Below, in pieces: positions 14,004 to 17,684 of a DNA stretch of 17,684 nt. Both the position numbers and the translations under genes were made by a program. The stretch comes from Lachnospiraceae bacterium (GTDB taxonomy: Bacteria; Bacillota; Clostridia; Lachnospirales; Lachnospiraceae): the NCBI GenBank assembly GCA_009774395.1, contig VSNQ01000103.1, forward strand, positions 1 to 17,684. The letters are read 5' to 3'. The notes below the pieces were generated by a model that worked only from the letters and a program-made list of their open reading frames with translations, did not search any database and was not told where the DNA came from. The number at the start of each line of letters is the position of its first letter. The first letter of the stretch is position 1.

Positions 14004-14462
14004 CTATGCAGTTTCATCATCTACAAGCATAATTGACTGCGTATAAACATTATCATAAAGATATATTTGACACCAAGTTACGTCATTTTCATCAAATTCC
14101 TTGTCATCCAATGCAAATTCGTCCGAATATTCAAAAATAATTGCGATATTAAATCTATCACAATTTTCATTTGTTACTTTTTCCAATGAATATTCTTCAC
14201 GATTTTCAAGGAATACCGCGCATGGATACTCTATTAAATCATATATGGTTATTGTTCTGCCACACGATTCACAATAAGCTGTCACTTTAGGTTCGCAATT
14301 TTTATATACTATAAGTTCTTTATTACCACAAGTACAGTTGACTTCGTATGCAAATGTAAATTCGCTATCTATAGTTTCACTAAAAAACTTGTTTTTTCCC
14401 TGAATCGGTTTTACATATTCTTTAATGTGACTTGGTGCATAAATTTTATTTGCAGTATTCAA
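14004..14462 (-). CDS. Hypothetical protein with CxC and CxxC motifs
   Basis: A 152-residue soluble acidic protein that I do not recognise. Residues 42-68 contain CTCG (Cys43, Cys45) and CESCG (Cys64, Cys67), spaced as in a zinc ribbon. The remainder is beta-rich and acidic (NIAIIFEYSDEFALDDKEFDE) and ends in a QSIMLVDDETA tail. There is no signal peptide or membrane segment. The start is TTG at 14462, six bases behind an excellent GGGGGAG site; no ATG is suitably placed. It stands alone between the chemoreceptor leader and repeat B copy 2. The size, acidity and lone position would suit a small accessory or immunity-type protein, but this is only a guess. Confidence 0.6.
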   Translation of the reverse strand: MNTANKIYAPSHIKEYVKPIQGKNKFFSETIDSEFTFAYEVNCTCGNKELIVYKNCEPKVTAYCESCGRTITIYDLIEYPCAVFLENREEYSLEKVTNENCDRFNIAIIFEYSDEFALDDKEFDENDVTWCQIYLYDNVYTQSIMLVDDETA

Positions 14463-14485
14463 ATCTATCTCCCCCTTTGTTTCGT

Positions 14486-14597
14486 TAATTTATACTGCTT
14501 AACAGTTAAAATCTCCAAGTAACCTAACTACATAACGCCAGCCATATACGTTTAACCAGTGCAATACGGTAAATTCTGGCGTATGTAGTATATTTTA
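14486..14597 (-). repeat. Dispersed repeat B, copy 2 (about 110 bp)
   Basis: This is the inverted partner of 4693-4804, about 92% identical by eye. Its hairpin arms are CTACATA(A)CG(C)CAG types; one arm has lost one base (CTACATACGCCAG). It lies between the 3' end of the DUF1848 gene and the TTG start of the cysteine-motif protein. It could end the first transcript or carry part of the second gene's leader. Confidence 0.8.
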
Positions 14598-14610
14598 TAG
14601 CTACACCTTT

Positions 14611-15567
14611 TTAATCTAATCCAGCATCTAATGTTTGCTCCCCCAGCATTGATTTCTTTTTTAGGAAGCTTTTCTGATTTCCTTGTGTAACAATATCCGT
14701 TTCTTTTAGTTCTCCCAATAACAGCGGCGCGTCGGGGTTGTGGAATTTGTAGTTGTCGTATGCTTTCTGGGGGCTTTTGTTTGCATAACAGTATTTGCAT
14801 CCATTTAGACATGTATCATATGCACCAATATCTCTGCTTTCAATACAGCCACAACCCTCACGCATTCCTTTATGTTTTAGCTTACGGAATTCCAATCCGT
14901 TCGCCTGTCCGAAAATATCCAGTGTTGCGCAGCCAGACGCACCGATTCCGTATTTTGTAAAATCGCCATTTTTTCCACACGTCTGTATTGTCATATGATT
15001 TTTCTTGGCAACTTCTCCTAAATATGCTGCAATTTCCTGTTTATTCTCTGTTGTCAACAAGTGTAATTCTGGCATATTGGTTTGCAGCTTTTTATATAGT
15101 TCTACGAAATTAAATATGCATCGATCAATATATGGCGCAATTTTCTTTGCCATATATGCAAATGTTTCTTTATGCTTTTCAACCGTATAGTATTCTGTCA
15201 GTAAAATCGGGTCATACCGCCATGAAACCCGCTTTTTCCCCACAATTGCAGAAAGTTCCTTGAGCGTTTCTATACTTGTTTCAATATTCGGAACGCCTGG
15301 TTCAAGATCTTTTCCGTAGACAGTAATTGTATAATGAAAATATGCTGGATAACGATCTGTAATTTTGTGCAAATCCTGCAATATTGGCTGATAATTTTTA
15401 GAACAAAATAGAACCAGATCGATATTGTCAGGCGATAATTCATACCTTGTCACTTTACTAGGAAATAAGGGATTGCGTGCTAACACATATCCCTCCTCAA
15501 ACCTTTTTAATAGCCACGGCGTAAAATATTGTACTGTGTCCGTTCTTGCTCCGGTATTTAAAATCAT
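14611..15567 (-). CDS. DUF1848 domain-containing protein
   Basis: A 318-residue protein of the DUF1848 family. The start MILNTGARTDTVQYFTPWLL, then VLARNPLFPSKVTRYEL and LVLFCSKN, is the family signature. The C-terminal part carries CLNGCKYCYA (Cys253, Cys257, Cys260), the CxxxCxxC spacing of radical SAM iron-sulfur clusters, plus Cys213, Cys239 and Cys241. An unusual late-placed cluster is characteristic of this family; the reaction is unknown. I chose ATG 15567 because homologues begin at MILNTG; the ATG at 15579 sits directly on AAGGA. As in the DUF4261 gene, AAGGA is 12 bases before the start. The ribosome binding region is a near copy of that gene's leader. The length is normal and no frameshift is seen. 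Confidence 0.88.
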   Translation of the reverse strand: MILNTGARTDTVQYFTPWLLKRFEEGYVLARNPLFPSKVTRYELSPDNIDLVLFCSKNYQPILQDLHKITDRYPAYFHYTITVYGKDLEPGVPNIETSIETLKELSAIVGKKRVSWRYDPILLTEYYTVEKHKETFAYMAKKIAPYIDRCIFNFVELYKKLQTNMPELHLLTTENKQEIAAYLGEVAKKNHMTIQTCGKNGDFTKYGIGASGCATLDIFGQANGLEFRKLKHKGMREGCGCIESRDIGAYDTCLNGCKYCYANKSPQKAYDNYKFHNPDAPLLLGELKETDIVTQGNQKSFLKKKSMLGEQTLDAGLD

Positions 15568-15643
15568 ATTTTTCGTCATTCCTTTCCAATCACAAACAAG
15601 ACCTGAAAGAAATTTTCACACTTCTTAGTGCGAATTTTCTTTC
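15568..15643 (-). promoter_or_regulatory. DUF1848 leader: shared block plus hairpin
   Basis: Bases 15565-15602 are the block shared with the DUF4261 leader. Directly upstream, 15605-15643 folds into a hairpin: GAAAGAAAATTCGCACT pairs imperfectly with AGTGTGAAAATTTCTTTC around a short loop. The hairpin is not present before the DUF4261 gene. Its role, attenuation or mRNA stability, is a guess. Confidence 0.45.
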
Positions 15644-15712
15644 ACTCTTATACCCCATATTTCATACTTTCTTTTCCTCTACCTTAAGACTTTTAATGCA
15701 CCTATTCCACTT

Positions 15713-15931
15713 CTAAACCATACTCTTTAAATACCTCTCCTTTATCTGATTTTTATACTTCCTTAGTCCATATAATCTACAACTGAATACATCTAAAATT
15801 GATATCATGTCCTGAACTAATTCCTCATTATGAGAAAGTGTTTCATTATTTACAATCATTATTTTTGTATTGAATTTTTCCCAAAATCTTTTGGCTTGTA
15901 ATTTGTGATATTTGATGTATTCATAAGAATC
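15713..15931 (-). pseudogene. C-terminal remnant of IS607-family transposase TnpA
   Basis: On the minus strand a frame of about 72 codons ends at TAG (15715-15713). It reads SYEYIKYHKLQAKRFWEKF, then IMIVNNETLSHNEELVQDM and FSCRLYGLRKYKNQIKE. This matches the end of the serine resolvase domain and the C-terminal tail of IS607-type TnpA (EELVEDLISI, F-S-RLYGLR-K pattern). The MerR-like N-terminal helix-turn-helix and the catalytic serine region are missing, and no tnpB follows. It is a decayed insertion sequence. The flanking 15644-15712 and 15932-15955 hold nothing else. Confidence 0.75.
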
Positions 15932-15955
15932 CCTTTTTATGTAAATACATTATAT

Positions 15956-16074
15956 GATTAGCCCGTCAAAAGTGTATTTTTCAAAAGAATGGTACAATAT
16001 ATTGTGATTAGGACAGATATATATTCTATATATTGTGGTTATTTTTCTTAATTAACTCTTTTGACGCTTTAATC
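15956..16074. repeat. Inverted repeat pair upstream of the IS607 remnant
   Basis: GATTAGCCCGTCAAAAG on the left is mirrored by CTTTTGACGCTTTAATC on the right, 14 of 17 bases. The similarity extends outward as an ATTATATG / CATTATAT type sequence. Inside lie two direct copies of ATATATTGTG(A/G)TTA. On the minus strand the right arm starts with TGATATAATG, an extended -10 motif. It may be the old control region of the IS607 gene or a separate miniature element. Confidence 0.4.
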
Positions 16075-16169
16075 ATTATATCACAATTAAACATATTTAT
16101 CTAAATTTTTATCAACTTAACAATACCTCCTCGTAAATAAATAAAACATATTTTTAATAATCCCACAAA

Positions 16170-17486
16170 CTACAAGAATCCTTTCTTCTTCCATTTGCCT
16201 GTGTTCCATCGTGCAAACATACATACAGCTCTTACGCATTCATCCAGCGCCATACCAATATATGCTCCCGTCACTAGAAATCCCAAATGAATCCCAAAGA
16301 AATAGGTTCCACCGACAGCACACAGATACATAAAAACAGCAGCAATTACTGTTGGAAAAATTGCGTCCCCGCTTGTTTTCAGAGCATTTCCGTACACAAT
16401 ATTCGATACACGTCCTATTTCAAGAATAATATCAATTGCAAGCAGTCTGCCAACAAGCGCAATCATATCCGGATTATCAGTAAACAGACGCATTAATAAC
16501 CCTGATGACAAGGCAAAAATACTTTCCAATACCGTTGCAACCAATACACCGATTAAGGCAGCACGTTTCGTTCCTTTGTCACATGCATCATATTCCTGTG
16601 CACCAATCCGCCATCCAGTCATGATTGCATTCGCCTGCGCCAGCGCTGCTCCTACACAGTAAGAAAAATTTGTAATCTGCGCTGCATAAGCACGCGCTGT
16701 CACATTTATTCCCTCAGCATCCATCATATTTAGGAAACGTATCACCAACGTCATAGCCACGTTGTAAAGTGCGGTTTCAAAGGCAGAGGGCAAGCCAACT
16801 TTAACAATGTTTTTCAATACTTCAGTATTTTTTATCCGCTCGTTGTCCTCTTTTGCCTTTACATTTTTATGCGCTGCTACCATTACGATTATTAGATTAA
16901 ACAGGCGTGAAATCACGGTTGCCCACGCCACACCGGCAACGCCAAACTGAAACACAAACAAGAAAACAGCATTTAAAACTAAGTTTATAATATTTCCGCA
17001 TATCGTCGCAGCAAGCGGCTGTTTTGTATATCCAAATGCCCTTAAATAACTTGAAAATATTGGTATTAAAGCATTTAATATGCAAAATCCTCCTACAATT
17101 TTCAAGTAAGTCTGCGCATATTCCATTAGGCTGTCTGCCACCCCGACTAGCTGCAAAATTGCACCAGACCCAGAAAAAAGCAGTATGGACATTCCTATCC
17201 CGATGACAGCATTAAACGCCAGGCCAATCTGCCTCGCCTGATATGCAACGCCAATTTTTTCTGCACCGATATACTGTGTCATTACGGCAATCATTCCAGA
17301 AGATATTATGGAAAACATAATAATAAACATACCGATATATGTATTGGCTGTTCCAATTGCACCCACCGCCTGATCACCTACCGACGAAAGCATTAAGGTA
17401 TCAATCATACCTGCCAGCATATAGCACAGCGTTTCTAATGAAATAGGGATAAATAACTGCATTAATGTTTTTCTTTCTGTTTTCAT
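16170..17486 (-). CDS. MATE family multidrug efflux transporter
   Basis: A 438-residue inner-membrane exporter with twelve predicted helices in two homologous halves, normal for MATE proteins, which expel drugs or metabolites in exchange for Na+ or H+. The landmarks are PISLETLCYMLAGMIDTLMLS at the first helix pair, SYLRAFGYTKQPL in the middle of the first half, GLPSAFETALYNVAMTLVIR at the start of the second half, and GNALKTSGDA near the end. The substrate is not evident. I chose ATG 17486 because AAGGAG lies ten bases before it; the frame stays open to 17531 but the upstream ATGs lack a site. It is a single gene; the IS607 debris lies downstream. No regulator is visible before the right edge. 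Confidence 0.93.
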   Translation of the reverse strand: MKTERKTLMQLFIPISLETLCYMLAGMIDTLMLSSVGDQAVGAIGTANTYIGMFIIMFSIISSGMIAVMTQYIGAEKIGVAYQARQIGLAFNAVIGIGMSILLFSGSGAILQLVGVADSLMEYAQTYLKIVGGFCILNALIPIFSSYLRAFGYTKQPLAATICGNIINLVLNAVFLFVFQFGVAGVAWATVISRLFNLIIVMVAAHKNVKAKEDNERIKNTEVLKNIVKVGLPSAFETALYNVAMTLVIRFLNMMDAEGINVTARAYAAQITNFSYCVGAALAQANAIMTGWRIGAQEYDACDKGTKRAALIGVLVATVLESIFALSSGLLMRLFTDNPDMIALVGRLLAIDIILEIGRVSNIVYGNALKTSGDAIFPTVIAAVFMYLCAVGGTYFFGIHLGFLVTGAYIGMALDECVRAVCMFARWNTGKWKKKGFL

Positions 17487-17651
17487 AAATTTCATACTCC
17501 TTTGCTCTTGCATTCCTGTTTTCTCTAACATTCAAATTAATTGGATGTGATTTTCTTTCATTTTACCTCTTTTTTTATAGATATACTTTTAAAAAATCGG
17601 CTAATAATTGTATTTTTTCTACTTTTATGATAATATAATTCTATTCTATCA
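17487..17651. other. MATE upstream region, no gene
   Basis: This stretch is very AT-rich and presumably holds the MATE promoter. I could not pick a convincing -35/-10 pair. The TATAAT-like sequence near 17661 must be ignored because it belongs to the adapter-like end. Confidence 0.4.
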
Positions 17652-17684
17652 CTTTCTATTATACACATCTCAGAGCCCACGAGA
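17652..17684 (+). other. Adapter-like contig end (Nextera transposase sequence)
   Basis: The last 33 bases match the Illumina Nextera read-2 transposase adapter (as read through into the insert) at 30 of 33 positions, including TATACACATCTC and GAGCCCACGAGA. A biological origin is very unlikely. It shows that the source contig ends here and that these bases should be trimmed. Confidence 0.85.

Noticed and set aside
4693..14597. Composite transposon bounded by the two repeat B copies
   Set aside because: No transposase lies between them, the copies sit in ordinary intergenic positions, and no target duplication is visible. The repeats are reported, the transposon is not.
14552..14812. An 86-codon minus-strand ORF overlapping the DUF1848 gene end
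   Set aside because: It is an out-of-frame shadow of the DUF1848 coding region that runs into repeat B.
17655..17668. TATAAT-like promoter for the MATE gene at the right edge
   Set aside because: It lies within the adapter-like sequence and is not genomic.

Overview
The window looks like a chromosomal accessory stretch from a low-GC Gram-positive anaerobe, most likely a gut Lachnospiraceae-type clostridium. The grounds are AT-rich DNA, AGGAGG-type ribosome binding sites with several TTG starts, and the gene families present: a large serine recombinase, a FliB-like protein, a DUF1848 protein, a BlaI/BlaR pair, a Cache-domain chemoreceptor, a MATE exporter and an IS607 remnant. This placement is an inference from family content, since there is no rRNA, tRNA or ribosomal protein gene. 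The right end (17652-17684) is nearly identical to the Illumina Nextera transposase adapter, so the window appears to end at an untrimmed contig edge.

Layout, left to right. Positions 1-2002 hold a small ORF overlapping a large serine recombinase, preceded by a perfect 16-bp palindrome. The recombinase is followed directly by 40 codons without a start, which look like the 3' end of an interrupted gene and make this a candidate attachment-site junction. A 102-bp MITE-like hairpin, a terminator and a promoter lead into a FliB-like cysteine-cluster protein. It converges on a metallophosphoesterase whose upstream neighbour is an unlisted 52-residue membrane protein. Positions 4341-4804 are a nest of repeats: a tandem array of about 65-bp units, a 70-bp palindrome and a 110-bp element. 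The last two each have a second copy elsewhere in the window.

Positions 4809-9721 resemble an island of small accessory proteins. It holds a DUF4261 protein, a truncated methyltransferase, a 3' remnant of an Rpn-type gene, a two-part hypothetical protein, a DUF6348-like protein, an intact SAM methyltransferase and a C-terminal fragment that may be SUKH-like. Several of these families are often found near polymorphic-toxin immunity genes, but no toxin is visible.

Positions 9752-13756 are regulatory and sensory: a BlaI-type repressor and a BlaR1-type M56 membrane protease with an unfamiliar extracellular domain, then a Cache/HAMP methyl-accepting chemotaxis protein. Positions 14004-17486 hold a cysteine-motif hypothetical protein, the second copy of the 110-bp element, a DUF1848 protein with a CxxxCxxC cluster, an IS607 transposase remnant and a MATE exporter.

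No CRISPR array, phage structural gene, plasmid origin or clear multi-gene defence operon is visible. The main unexplained signals are the two families of paired intergenic repeats, the near-identical leaders before the DUF4261 and DUF1848 genes, the gene tail behind the recombinase, and the BlaR1 variant.
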